Below are positions 10,934 through 21,776 of a stretch of 64,000 bases of DNA, one piece after another. This stretch comes from Allolobophora icterica. Taxonomy: Eukaryota; Annelida; Clitellata; Crassiclitellata; Lumbricidae. The stretch is from NCBI GenBank assembly GCA_963556255.1, contig OY744610.1, positions 16,316,039 to 16,380,038 of the forward strand, read 5' to 3'. The notes beneath the pieces were generated by a model. It ran no database searches. It saw only the letters and a program-made list of their open reading frames with translations, and was not told the DNA's origin. How positions within the stretch are numbered: position 1 is the first letter of the stretch; each line of letters starts with the position of its first letter. The translations under genes and the position numbers were made by a program.

Positions 10934-12206
10934 GTAAACTAATAAGCATAATATTATATCCGCATAGGACCTAATAGTGGAACGTTTCACAAATTTTAAT
11001 TATGCATCTGAAATGTCTTAAGTTTGCTAGCGTCAGACAGGCCGGTGTCGTGCGACATATTGTCCGGAGTGGAGATAATGTCCGACTCCGCCCACTTCCG
11101 TAGCTAGAAAATATTTGGCATGACGCATGCGATTTATTGTCGGCGAGATCTGTTGTCGGACTTATCTCTGGGTTTTAGACGACGTCTGAAGAATCATGTT
11201 AATGTTTGACGTATTGCATTAACGTATTATCAAAATGACATATAAAACAATATTTTGGCAGGAGAAACGAGAAGCATTGAAATTATTATTTAGACGAATG
11301 ATTCTGTAGCAGCGGGTACAATAACACGAGTTCTTTTTTAGAACAAATTCCTATGCTAAAATAGTGCCGATGGAATTTTGTAGCGCTTTACTATAATATG
11401 AAGAAACACTGTCTTGACATCGTTTACAACTTTATATAATTCCGTGTGAAACTTTAAACCTAATGTAAGGTTTCGTGGTTTTCAAAGTAATGTATTTTTA
11501 TACTTGTGCAATTAATCAATGCTTAATGTTTAATAAAACATGGACTAGTTTAGATAAGGATTAATTCAAATAAATGACCTACGCGATATCTCTGAAACCA
11601 GCAGCGCTCAACATTGCTTGCTAACGTATTTATGCTAATTTATTTTTATATAATTACATTAAAGCCCCGCACCACCGGACCAAATCTCGCTATCCTATTA
11701 ATAGTTCAGCCTGGCAGTTATATCCGGCTTATATCCACTTCTCTCAAGTGAACCAATTACAATATTTCTCGTACATATCTTCACCCCGCAAAACTATGTC
11801 GCATCACACCGGCTGAGATGCATTTCTTGTCTGCACCGATGAAAGAGGGCATTGTAGAATATGTAGGTATGACGTTGGGCAATTTAATCTTAAAATAGCC
11901 TATCTGGAACTCCATTTATAAACGGAAGAAAGCTTGACGATTTCGGAGCTTGCAGATTATCCATTAAAATTATCGAAATTCAGCAGCAATTTCCAATCTG
12001 TGGAAGTCAACGAAGTAGGTATTTTTGCTGCGTTTTAGTGTTATTGAGTCTAAATTTCTTTATAGCTTTAGCGTAGGCTATAGTCTCGATCTTTTACCTT
12101 TATCTGTTAATAGCCTATCGCTTTTAATGGCGTGAAATTCTTTACAACTGCTACCCGTTGGATGAGAAATCAAGCCATCAAAATAAGCCTCTGCCGAGTG
12201 ACTATA
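10934..12206. other. intergenic, no gene seen
   Basis: AT-rich non-coding sequence. A cluster of TTGTCCG or TGTCGG words at 11045-11165 may be the end of another transposon, but no partner end was found. Confidence 0.4.
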
Positions 12207-14718
12207 TTAACCCTCCGAGGACTGAACTTTTTGTAGTCATTCTGGTACTATGAGGGGGTCTAGCAGACCCCTAGGTCTATTGTACTGTTTTGCATTGACT
12301 ATCCAATTTTTTAATAGTTGTAACTTAAATTTAAAACAAGGAGACACTACAGACACTTGTATATGTGTAATATAACAATAAAACTAATTACAAATACTCG
12401 GGTATGCGAAGTATTCACATACATGTGAATTTATCAGTTATGCATCATTTTCAGAGGTACATTGTAGATAAACAAAGCATGTAACAGTTTCATATATATC
12501 GCGTCTTAGCAGTAGCATATTATTCGGACAGAGTGATAAGTGCTATCTAGATGTCGTTTTGGTCGTAGTTACCTTCAGTGCTAGTTAGCCTACTGGTCAT
12601 TTTCCGTTGAACAATTGCAACAGCGACCAGACATCTTTACTCGTGAGTGTTCGCCACATACGTGCTTTTCACAGCCATCGCAAAGTTGCTTGCTTTTACG
12701 CTTTCTCTTCGCTGGACACACATAGCAACAGCCTCTTCCAGCAATTGATCGCATTCCACGGACAATGGGTTGCACTTGTGACACATTGTAACCCATCATT
12801 TTCATCTCATCAGTAGTTACTGCACGAAGTCTCGTTGCATGCTGCTGACGATATTCCAAGAGGGGCTGACATAATTCTATACTTAGTCGCTTCAGCCACC
12901 AATGACGGCGACGATGTAATGGCACGGGAGCTTGAAGATTTTCAATATTCCATACAGTATAGGCATTGTTACCAGCAACATCGACAACATTGAAAAACAT
13001 CGCCAATGGCCAACGAAGAGTAGTTCTGCGGCAACTGTTGAATCTAACCTTCTGGTCGAGAGTGTCAACTCCCGCTTTTGTAGAGTTGTAGTACCTGACT
13101 ATTTCTGGTTTACCATCTATGACGCTAGCATCGTGATGCATTGATGACAACAGAAGAACTGTCTTGTGCCGTTTAGGAACCCACGAAACCATAGTGAGCT
13201 GCTGATGATATGCAAACATTATCGATCCAGGTTCCCGCTTCTTGGCAGCAACTGGCAGTAACGCTGTCGGCAAATGGCGACGGTTTGCTTTGATTGTGCC
13301 TACTACAGTCAAGTTTTCAGTCAGTAGATTTTCACATAATTCGACATCAGTAAAAAACCTGTCCATTGTAACGTTACGCCCAGTTTTCAGCAGTGGTTGT
13401 ATCATTTCTTTGACAACTTTGCTTTCGAGATTAGTCGTAACCTGGTTTCCTTCCTTGCCAAGGTATGGCGCTGCGTTATAGCAGTAACTGTTCTTTGAGT
13501 CGCAGCAAGCCCAAACTTTTATACCATATCGTCCGGGTTTCGATGGCATATACTGCCTAAACACACATCTACCGCGAAAAGTCACCAGCTGTTCGTCTAC
13601 TGTGACGCATTCTCCAGGTAAGTAAACAGTTCGACAGTTTGCAACGAACATCTCCCACACTTCTCGAAATGGTGCAAACCGGTCTAGGCCTCTTCTAACA
13701 TTGCGAGTGTGAAAGTCATCAAAGCGAAGAAATTTCAACAACAGTTTGAAACCATCACGACTCATTACAGCTCGATATATAGGATGACTGGACAATGTCC
13801 ACAACTCGTGCAATGTTTCCCTACTGGAGTGGCAAAGTCCTTGAAATATCAACAAACCGATTCCTGCTTCTACTTCCATTTCTTCCAATGGTTGAAAGCC
13901 ATTGAAGCGCAGTGATATTCTCTTACTTGGATTCTGCTTGACATATTCTTCATACTTCATATTGGTACATCTAGTTACGTGTTTCACAATGTTTTCAGAT
14001 AAAAACAATCTGAAAGTTTCAGCAATTGACTCTCGATTTTCGGCATGCACTTTTACACCTGGTGGTGGCCTCAGAACATCCTTTGCACTAGCACGTCCTT
14101 TCTTTTTCGAACTTGTTGTCGACCATTGTCTTCCTGTTCGTGATTTATAGCCATTTGCCGCACCTCCCGAAAACGACTGCTCATCATCAGAACTGCTGGT
14201 TGGAGACGACTGTTCTTCATGCAAACTACACCGGTCTTCACATTCTAATGCAGAATTCGTCGAATTCTCACTGTTACGATCAGGATCTTTTGCAGTAGCA
14301 GCTTCAGGTTCGACATCGGAGCAATCGTCACTGTCGTCTGTATCGTCACTCATATGACCATCACTTTCGTCATCAACGATCATTTTAGTAGCCTCAGCTA
14401 GCGAAAATCTACGTCTAGAAGTCATTATCTAAGTTTGTTTACGTATATCCTTCACGAAATAATACTGTAATGCTTATACTTTATCAAAAAAATAACACAA
14501 AATAATTTGCTGCACATTGCAACCGCATGTGTTTATAGCGTTATTTCTGGGTTATGTTGTTTACATGCCGTTTCCATGGTAACCAGTATGACAAACCAGT
14601 TGCGTTTTTATTACTTTAGCGCATTACTGGGCGAGCAATAAAGTCATAAAATATCACAACCAAACTCAATCGGATACTGAGTGAAATACTAAAAAAACCG
14701 GCCCGGGGTCTACTAGAC
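12207..14718 (-). mobile_element. piggyBac element, far end truncated
   Basis: The low-coordinate end is TTAA (12207-12210) followed by CCCTCCGAGGACTG. Then comes a subterminal palindrome around GGGTCTAGCAGACCC. The element carries a complete transposase on the minus strand. On the other side a matching GGGGTCTACTAGAC lies at 14706-14718, but the sequence then passes straight into a hAT-like element, and no GGG-TTAA end is found. The promoter-side terminus is therefore missing or deleted. Confidence 0.75.
12590..14425 (-). CDS. piggyBac-type transposase
   Basis: Uninterrupted 611-residue frame that catalyses TTAA-specific cut-and-paste transposition. Residues 15-85 are acidic and Ser-rich. 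The RNase H-like core runs from about 135 to 500. The expected catalytic aspartates are D277 (CVTVDEQL), D355 (VTMDRFFTD) and D454 (KAGVDTLDQ). The C-terminal 566-605 is a Cys-rich zinc-binding domain (CCYVC, CDGC, CGEH, CCNC). Length and domain order match active piggyBac transposases. The intact frame suggests recent activity, although the element has lost one end. It could also be a domesticated PGBD-like gene, but the adjoining TTAA end favours a transposon. Confidence 0.93.
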   Translation of the reverse strand: MTSRRRFSLAEATKMIVDDESDGHMSDDTDDSDDCSDVEPEAATAKDPDRNSENSTNSALECEDRCSLHEEQSSPTSSSDDEQSFSGGAANGYKSRTGRQWSTTSSKKKGRASAKDVLRPPPGVKVHAENRESIAETFRLFLSENIVKHVTRCTNMKYEEYVKQNPSKRISLRFNGFQPLEEMEVEAGIGLLIFQGLCHSSRETLHELWTLSSHPIYRAVMSRDGFKLLLKFLRFDDFHTRNVRRGLDRFAPFREVWEMFVANCRTVYLPGECVTVDEQLVTFRGRCVFRQYMPSKPGRYGIKVWACCDSKNSYCYNAAPYLGKEGNQVTTNLESKVVKEMIQPLLKTGRNVTMDRFFTDVELCENLLTENLTVVGTIKANRRHLPTALLPVAAKKREPGSIMFAYHQQLTMVSWVPKRHKTVLLLSSMHHDASVIDGKPEIVRYYNSTKAGVDTLDQKVRFNSCRRTTLRWPLAMFFNVVDVAGNNAYTVWNIENLQAPVPLHRRRHWWLKRLSIELCQPLLEYRQQHATRLRAVTTDEMKMMGYNVSQVQPIVRGMRSIAGRGCCYVCPAKRKRKSKQLCDGCEKHVCGEHSRVKMSGRCCNCSTENDQ

Positions 14719-16042
14719 CAGAGTTTTTCAAACTGTGGTCCGCGGACCCCTGGGGGTCCGCGAAGGATTTGGCGGGGGTCCGCGAGAGCGTTCTGAAAAT
14801 AATATGATGCTTAACACTGTATGGTTTTATCATTAACAGCCTGTGTTTTCAAATTCACACGCTACTTATAGTGTGCCTGTAACTGTATGATCCCCAAGGA
14901 TCCAATTGGGCACCGGTATTCGATCACACCAGTTGTGTGATGCTGCTGATAGTTATTCTTTGCGTACTAGGGCCAACAGTGACGTAAATAAGATGTAGGC
15001 TTATGGTCACGTTACATTTCTAGCCTAATAACACGTGTGTTTTTAGAAAATTTAATATAGGGCCTATAATTTCTGCTAATCGACTGCCAATCATTTCTGC
15101 ACCCAATGTAAGCGCGATGTATTTGAAGCCGTCATCAGAATTAAGTAGGCCTACAACTAGATTCCATTTAAAAAAGTTTAAGATATTCACAAAACAAACT
15201 TTGAAAGTCTACAAGTGTTTCATTTAGAAAATCGACACTGAATATGAGCATGATTGTTTTTTCCATGGAAGAAACACCGAAGCTCTAGCTAGGACTCTAG
15301 GCTAGTTGTTTTTACATAAACGCTATATTTTCTTCTAATTGTAACTCTGGACTGACTTGGGTTTTCTGAAAAAACACACTTGCTCTATAGTCTATAGCAT
15401 TAAGTATTACAAGACATAGTTAGCTTTTAAAAAATGTCAAAAATGGACTCTGGTGGTTCCTCCAGTAAAGGCTTCATTTGCAATATGCTGGTCTATTTCC
15501 GGATTGTGCACTCTGGACTTCTAGAATTAGAAATTTGTGGAATTCGCCTGGTTTTAGCCTTTAGAACGATAATACAGAGATTTGCAAAGCATATCCCTAT
15601 TTCGTTCACGTTCGCTGTTATATGCTAACTATATAATTTTGCTGTTTGTGTTATGGATAAGTTTCTGAAACGTAAGAAAACAGTGTTTAGGCCTATCCAA
15701 ACTAGCACCAATTACGGACAGTTTTTGCAAAGCAAAGCAAGCACATCCTCTCGCTGACATTACTGGCTTTGGCGAAACCGATGTTATTCATTTCTTTTAA
15801 AAATGACTGTGTTCCATAGTTATTGCAGGGAGTTAACAACAATTTATTTAGTGTTACTTTTAATATTATAATAGTCCTCAGCGTCATAAATAAGCAAGCG
15901 TGTATTGTGGAAATAGTCTATCTGCCTGTTATTTTTAAATTTTAAGGATAGAGGCCTAAAATTTTTTTTGTAAATACTGGGATCCGCGAGCTATGCCTAG
16001 AAAAAATAGGGGTCCCTGGTCCAAAAAGTTTGAAAACCTCTG
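14719..16042. mobile_element. hAT-like non-autonomous element
   Basis: The left end is CAGAGTTTTTCAAACTGTGG followed by repeated GTCCGCGGACCCC-like words. The right end is the complement CAAAAAGTTTGAAAACCTCTG preceded by AGGGGTCCCTGG. Such ends are typical of the Charlie-like group of hAT elements. The 8-bp flanks (TACTAGAC and CTTCAAAG) do not match, so a deletion has probably accompanied or followed insertion. It joins the truncated piggyBac on one side and a MULE fragment on the other. No transposase is seen. Confidence 0.55.
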
Positions 16043-16400
16043 CTTCAAAGGCACTAACGATATCTATTTCCACAATACACGATATCATGTAGTGGGACAA
16101 ACGCAAGAGCTGATATCGTTGTTGGAAGCCAAGCGCTTGCACCTTCCTATATAAATTCAGAAAAAGGTGGTAAAAGCAACCTTGTATCTGGATTCCTGTG
16201 AAACACTCAGCAATTGAATTCATGGCCGCTTTCTCGTAATCCATCGTGACTGTGGCAGGTTGGGCATTTTGAATGAGAGATTTCACCTCCGAAAACATAC
16301 GTTGGTAGGTTTCTGTGGCAGCAAGCAATAAAGGCAATAGATGACGTCACCATGAACCAATTTGGAGATTGTGCCAGTAGGGACGATGATCGATCCAAAA
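16043..16400 (-). pseudogene. MULE transposase fragment
   Basis: The minus-strand frame reads TYQRMFSEVKSLI, then ATVTMDYEKAAMNSI, then GCFYHLFLNLYRKVQALG. This is the conserved DDE core of Mutator-like (FLYWCH-associated) transposases: the D(F/Y)E-A motif followed by GC-x-FH. It is cut at 16042 by the hAT-like element, and its upstream portion is frameshifted near 16338. Only about 100 of the expected several hundred residues remain. Confidence 0.7.
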
Positions 16401-16649
16401 TGCAATAAAAGTGTACTTGTTAGTGTCAGCTGCTTAGAGTGCCTACTGGCCCAAAATTTTATTAAGGTGTACTTATTAGTGTCAGCTGCTTAGAGTGATC
16501 TAAACAGAAGTGCAGGCACAAAAGATACAACCTAACATGTATGTTAAATACGGGGGTAATGGCAGGGGGTAATTGCAGGGGGTAATGGCAGGGATAATGT
16601 CCGGGAGGTAATGTCCGGGAATAATGTCCGGGGTAATGTCCTAGAGCCG

Positions 16650-17397
16650 ATACATACATACATACATACATACATACATACATACATACATACACACACA
16701 CATACATACATACATACATACATACATACATACATACATACATACATACATACATACATACATACATACATACATACATACATACATACTAGGGATCAGC
16801 CCGGTAGACATTTTCCACCGAATACCGAATCCGAGTATTTGGATGTACTATTTGCCGGATCCGGGTACGAACCGAGTACCATTTGTTCCATATGCGAAGC
16901 TTCGCATTTTCATGCAATGAAAACTCATCGAAATAAATTTCTGTATTTGTAATAACTGACTAATACATTTTGAATTTTAAACATAAATAATCAATGAATT
17001 GGACTTGACATATGTTGTGTACTTCCGGTGTTGGTGTTTTTTGTACTTTTCCTCTTCAAAATGAATATGATAGATGAAGCTCAAAGCTGATATTACGAGC
17101 CTACAAATTCCGGTAAGTGAGGCAAACAAGCAACTATTTGGGTGTACAGTATTTGCCGAGGCGAATACTTCCGAATAGTGCCAACAAAAGGGGTTATTCG
17201 GCCGAGGCAAATGTCCGAGGCGATTTCCGGCTGACCCCTAATACATACATACATACATACATACATACATACATACGTACGTACGTACGTACGTACGTAC
17301 ATACATACATACATACATACATACATACATACATACATACATACATACATACATACATACATACATACATACATACATTCATACATACATACATAGT
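16650..17397. repeat. (ATAC)n microsatellite split by a MITE
   Basis: Pure ATAC/TACA tetranucleotide tracts at 16650-16789 and 17241-17397, including a short CACACA stretch and a GTAC variant at 17276-17300. They are one tract interrupted by the hAT MITE at 16790-17240. The repeating Cys-Met-Tyr-Val and His-Thr-Tyr-Ile frames are artefacts. Confidence 0.9.
16790..17240. mobile_element. hAT MITE inside a microsatellite
   Basis: A 451-bp element with inverted ends TAGGGATCAGCC and GGCTGACCCCTA (one mismatch). Internal short repeats of GAATAC, GCCGAGGC and CCGAAT occur near both ends. The flanking 8 bp are ATACATAC on each side, compatible with an 8-bp hAT duplication of the host microsatellite. 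Non-coding. Confidence 0.65.
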
Positions 17398-18392
17398 ATC
17401 ATACTGTTATATGGTCCCCTGCAATAACGGCTCAAACTAGGAATTATAATAAACTAGGTTTAGTTACAACAAAATAATATACACACAGTCTGCGTTTCGA
17501 GACCTTCTCTCGATCGTCCACGACACAGCAAGACGACCGTCGACATAAAAGAAACAACTTCTTCAACAGTCGAAGGGGAGTTGACTTTACAAACAACCTC
17601 AGCGAAAACAGCAACGCGGTCGGTCACAAGGGACAACGAGCTTAGACGACCACATTCGGTTCTCCTCAAAACTCCAAGAACGGAGCAAAATAGGTGACAG
17701 ATGAAAACCAAATGCCAAACTCAACAATCCTAACATTAAAGGTATCTATAGCCTTGCAACTAACACCACACCTTGTCTTAAACTAGTCTCTAGTTATCCA
17801 TCTGCCACTTGACTTTACCGTAGGCCTATATCAATGTAGCCACATACATGCAACATACAGGCAGAAAACAGACATTGAGAGACATACATACAGATATACA
17901 TACATACACTGTACACCACAGCCTGTAATAAGCCACGACTTGATATATGGACTTAAATCGACTATTTATTGATGTGGCCTGAGAGCCTAAAACATTCGAG
18001 ATAAAAGCTGTTGCCGAACAGAAAAGATGGAGCACAGGATGGAAGTGGTTCTTTTATGATCTAAGATATTCTATGGTCATCATTCTGCATATAGCATGTG
18101 ACCATTTGCAAGCTATGAGCAACACCGAGAGATTAAAGTGGGGTGTGAAGGTTAACGAAGACTACAACGGAAAAGCATTGATGCGAAGACAATCTGAATT
18201 TTAAAGGTAGGCCTGTCAAAACTGATAGCTTCACGGATTGAGAGTTAAATAATCTGTGCACTCTAGTGCTTACACATGTACGTATACGCACATACAAGCA
18301 GACATACAGACATAATGCATAAAAAATATACTGACAGACATACAGACAAAACACATAAAAAATATACTGACATGCATACATATGTACCTATA
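17398..18392. other. intergenic, no gene seen
   Basis: Non-coding. It holds scattered degenerate ACATACAGAC words at 17850-17915 and 18280-18375 that look like decayed ATAC/GACA microsatellite, plus one TAGGCCTA at 17821. Confidence 0.4.
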
Positions 18393-19772
18393 TGGGTCAT
18401 TATCCGAAAAGTGCAGAATTGATGTCCCATGCTGGTTTTTTGAGTTTTTTCAATAATTTCTTCAATTTGTTTGCCTATCTTTCAAAGAATGAGCAGATTC
18501 ACATTTCCCATGATTGTTTTAGCTGCTAGATTTTGGAAATTAAGAAATAAATTACTAAATGTATACAAAATATCACTACCATCCTCTGTCCGAGACGATG
18601 TACAATGCATTAAATTCAACTTTTACGCAAATTTATTCCATTACAACCTGTAACAAAGGTATATTATTTTGATTAATTAGTAGCTAGTATATGCAATAAT
18701 TAAACATTTAGACTCATTTTCGAAACATTTATTTCTTTTTGAGCCTATATACTTGTCCATAAAAATACGCATCATATAGCCATCTCAGTTTTTGGGAAGC
18801 CTATAGCTTTTAGAGAACGTGGTTACTTACTAAAAAGAAAACATCAGGAACAAGATATTGTCAACAATTAATGAATCACACAGATTTGTGTTGAAATTCA
18901 TAATGTTTTATTTTAAATTTAACTTTGTGTGTTCCAAATTACAAAAAAGTAACTTTCTGTTTCATTACCATCTCGTTTTGTATTTCCTGGTTTAGGTAGA
19001 TTATAACATTGATAACTTATTTTATTTACCGCTTTTGTTGAACTGATTTAAATTACTTATCTGATAGAGTAATTCAAGTGAAAATATTTGACAGCTGTCA
19101 TACATTTCATCATTTTGTCATTACCATCCAGCGGTTGTTTTTCGTTATTACTATCCGTATTCATCAGATTAGCGCTATTTTCTCATGACCATCTTGTCAC
19201 GGATGGTAATGATGCATTGCTAAGAGTGAATCACATGTATTTTTTGTGAATTATTTGATATAAAAATAAATTGCAAGTAATTAGAATTTATTAGCAACTC
19301 TTGAAATGTTGTTCAACTTGTATCTAATGCATATAACATACAGTTGCACAGAATTTTTCTTCAGCTGAAAAGAATATTTCTTTTTTTAATAATTTCGAAA
19401 AATGTCTTAATTTCTTGACACGAGACTAATATATTATGTAAAGGAAAGACCTGTACAGTTGTATTCCTACTTAATGCTGGTATCATCTACTTTTGGGAAA
19501 TTGCCATTTTATAAGCACCAGAGGAATATTTCAGGTCCCTGTGATTAAATATGATTTGCACACAAAGGTCGGACTGTAATGAAAAAAGATTAGGTTTGAC
19601 TTTATAAATTCTGAAAAAAATTAACTTATGATTAAAAATATAGTGGATTTCTTTAAAATTAGTTAAATTTAACTATGTACATGACTAAAAAAAACACTTG
19701 CAACCAATTTTGGGAAAACAATTTTTTTGGTTTTTCGGAGACGAAATTTGTAACATTTCGGATAATGACCCA
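18393..19772. mobile_element. non-autonomous DNA transposon, TATA flanks
   Basis: Inverted ends TGGGTCATTATCCGAAAAGT and its complement (19 of the first 20 bases) enclose 1380 bp. TATA lies directly outside each end; because it is palindromic the true duplication could be TA or TATA. The interior is AT-rich with no transposase frame. Confidence 0.6.
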
Positions 19773-20227
19773 TATACGTTGGACTTGCGAAGCTCCGATA
19801 TTCGATTCGAAAACGAATCGGACGGCAGTATTCGATTTGATTGGAAAAAGTCATCATGATGTGAAATATGATTAGCTTCGTCAATTAGCAAGCGTATGAT
19901 TTAGGTTTTAAAGGTGCGTGACTAGATTTAATCAGCATGGTGCCAGAATAGAACAGCATAAGCCCTAATTATCTGTGTTTAAATCTTTTAATTAACTTAA
20001 TTTTTAGTTTCATTTATCTTAAACCACAGAAGAGCTATAAGGCCTAAATTGATATATAGATAACTGTATCACTGCGGTACGCCTCTGCTATCAAGTACAC
20101 GCTGCATAAATATCAAGCTGTTACCCACTGATACGATTCTAGTTTCGATTCGACTGAAAATTTGTCATTTGAAGGTCCCTAATGCATGCATACATACATA
20201 CATACACACCTACAAACAAACATACGT

Positions 20228-21662
20228 ACTAGGGTGTCTCTTAAAAATGAAAGTTGAAAATTTCAATCTCTCACCCCTTCAAGATGTTAGGTTCATGAAT
20301 AAAAAATTTACAAAAAAATTTGGTGGAAATCGGATAATATTTAGAGGTGGCCCTCTGATGTCAAAGTTTTAGCATTGTAGGCCTATTGGTTACACCATGC
20401 TATATAGTTCTCATTGTTAAAAGAAGGACAGATTGCCTTATTAATTTGCCAATTTCAATCTATAGAAGCAGGGAAGCAGACTCTTAGCTCCTGTTCAATT
20501 TGTAAACAAGTTGCAGGCAACATATTTGAAAATTCAAATTTAAAATGTTTCAATAAAATTTGTAATAAATGCACTTTCGCGGCAAGTAAGTGGAAAATTA
20601 CTGAAATACATCACCTGCATGATTTGTGGATTAGGGACAAAGCCATTGCTTATTTTGCAATCAATTACCTTATTCATAGCATTGTCCTACATAAAGTCAA
20701 CATGGTAAGTAAGTATATTCTTTATTAACCAATTGCTAATCGCACTTTGTTGTATGTGCATATGTGCACATCCTAACAATAAATTTTTTACATATCAGGC
20801 TGTCGGCTGGGGGAATAATGCAGTCATGGGCACGGGGGACAGAGGTAGTAGGTAGGTTTGGTAGGAGGTAGTAGTTGGTGCAATACATGGCCCGGTTACA
20901 TCAGGACAGCCCCAAAGAGGCGAGCATCAACTCGAGATGATATTCTCAACTTTGCTCAAGTAAACTTGGAAGTAATGCAACCACGAGATGACTATATATC
21001 ATGAATTGGAATTGCTGCACGAGGTGTTCTTTTCCAGGTGTCAGGCGCTACGCATCGTGCAAATTGGATGGTCAAGGTTATGACATGCAATTAAGATCTG
21101 GCTCTTTCATGACCAGTTCCAGATGACTGCTTCAGAGAAGAGAGGAATTCGTGATCTGGCAACTTTTGCAGTTATCATTCACCTCTAGGCCGGGATTACT
21201 GCCCCAATCGGAGTTGAAGTACCTCTGAGCGACTTCCAACTAATGGTTGAACTCTAAAAATACCCACATGAAGCCATTTCCAGCGCAACAAGGAAAAAAC
21301 TTGGACTTCAGCTATGGTACCTTTCTGAGGAGCTGGTTGGACTGACTCTTTTTGATTCAAGAGTGTCTATGGAGATGAAGAGACTGATGTTAGCCACCAT
21401 GGAAGATCCAGCCCCGGATCATCCACCAAAGCGACCAAAAGTGCACCGTGACCCTGGAGCAGTTCTGCATGATAAACATAAAACGACTCTTTTCCATGCT
21501 TGACCTTCCTCAGACTTTCCTTGCACTGGGCCCGTCTGAATGGGATGAAGAGGAAATGAAATATTCCACAGGCTCTGCACATCATCAACGGGTTGGCAGT
21601 CGTCAATGACAGGGCCAAGTGAGGCATGACCCTCATTCAGGAACGAATGAGAGTATGTTTCT
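20228..21662 (+). mobile_element. remnant of an unclassified DNA transposon with decayed transposase-like frame
   Basis: Starts with TAGGGTGTCTCTTAAAAATG, a terminus-like sequence similar to the element at 22089. Between 20940 and 21480 the plus strand reads, with stops and breaks, FHDQFQMTASEKRGIRDLAT, then YLSEELVGLTLFDSRVS and MKRLMLATM. I recall this style of protein from a recurrent transposon-borne family in hydra, aphid and mollusc genomes, but it was not searched. No matching right end was found. Confidence 0.4.
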
Positions 21663-21684
21663 GGACATTAGTTATTTATATTAA

Positions 21685-21776
21685 CTCTCCTACTACCTAC
21701 ATCCAACCTCGTCATCAAGTAGCCACGCTACACATACATACATACATGACGAGGTTGGATGTAGGTAGTAGGAGAG
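21685..21776. repeat. 31-bp perfect inverted repeat
   Basis: 21685-21715 and 21746-21776 are exact reverse complements (core CCTACTACCTACATCC) separated by 30 bp that include an ATAC microsatellite. It abuts the LTR-like sequence. It could be a foldback formed at the LTR boundary. Confidence 0.8.

Noticed and set aside
16462..17440. Frames of repeating Cys-Met-Tyr-Val or Thr-Tyr-Ile-His
   Set aside because: Produced by the (ATAC)n tract. The same happens at 23780-24290.
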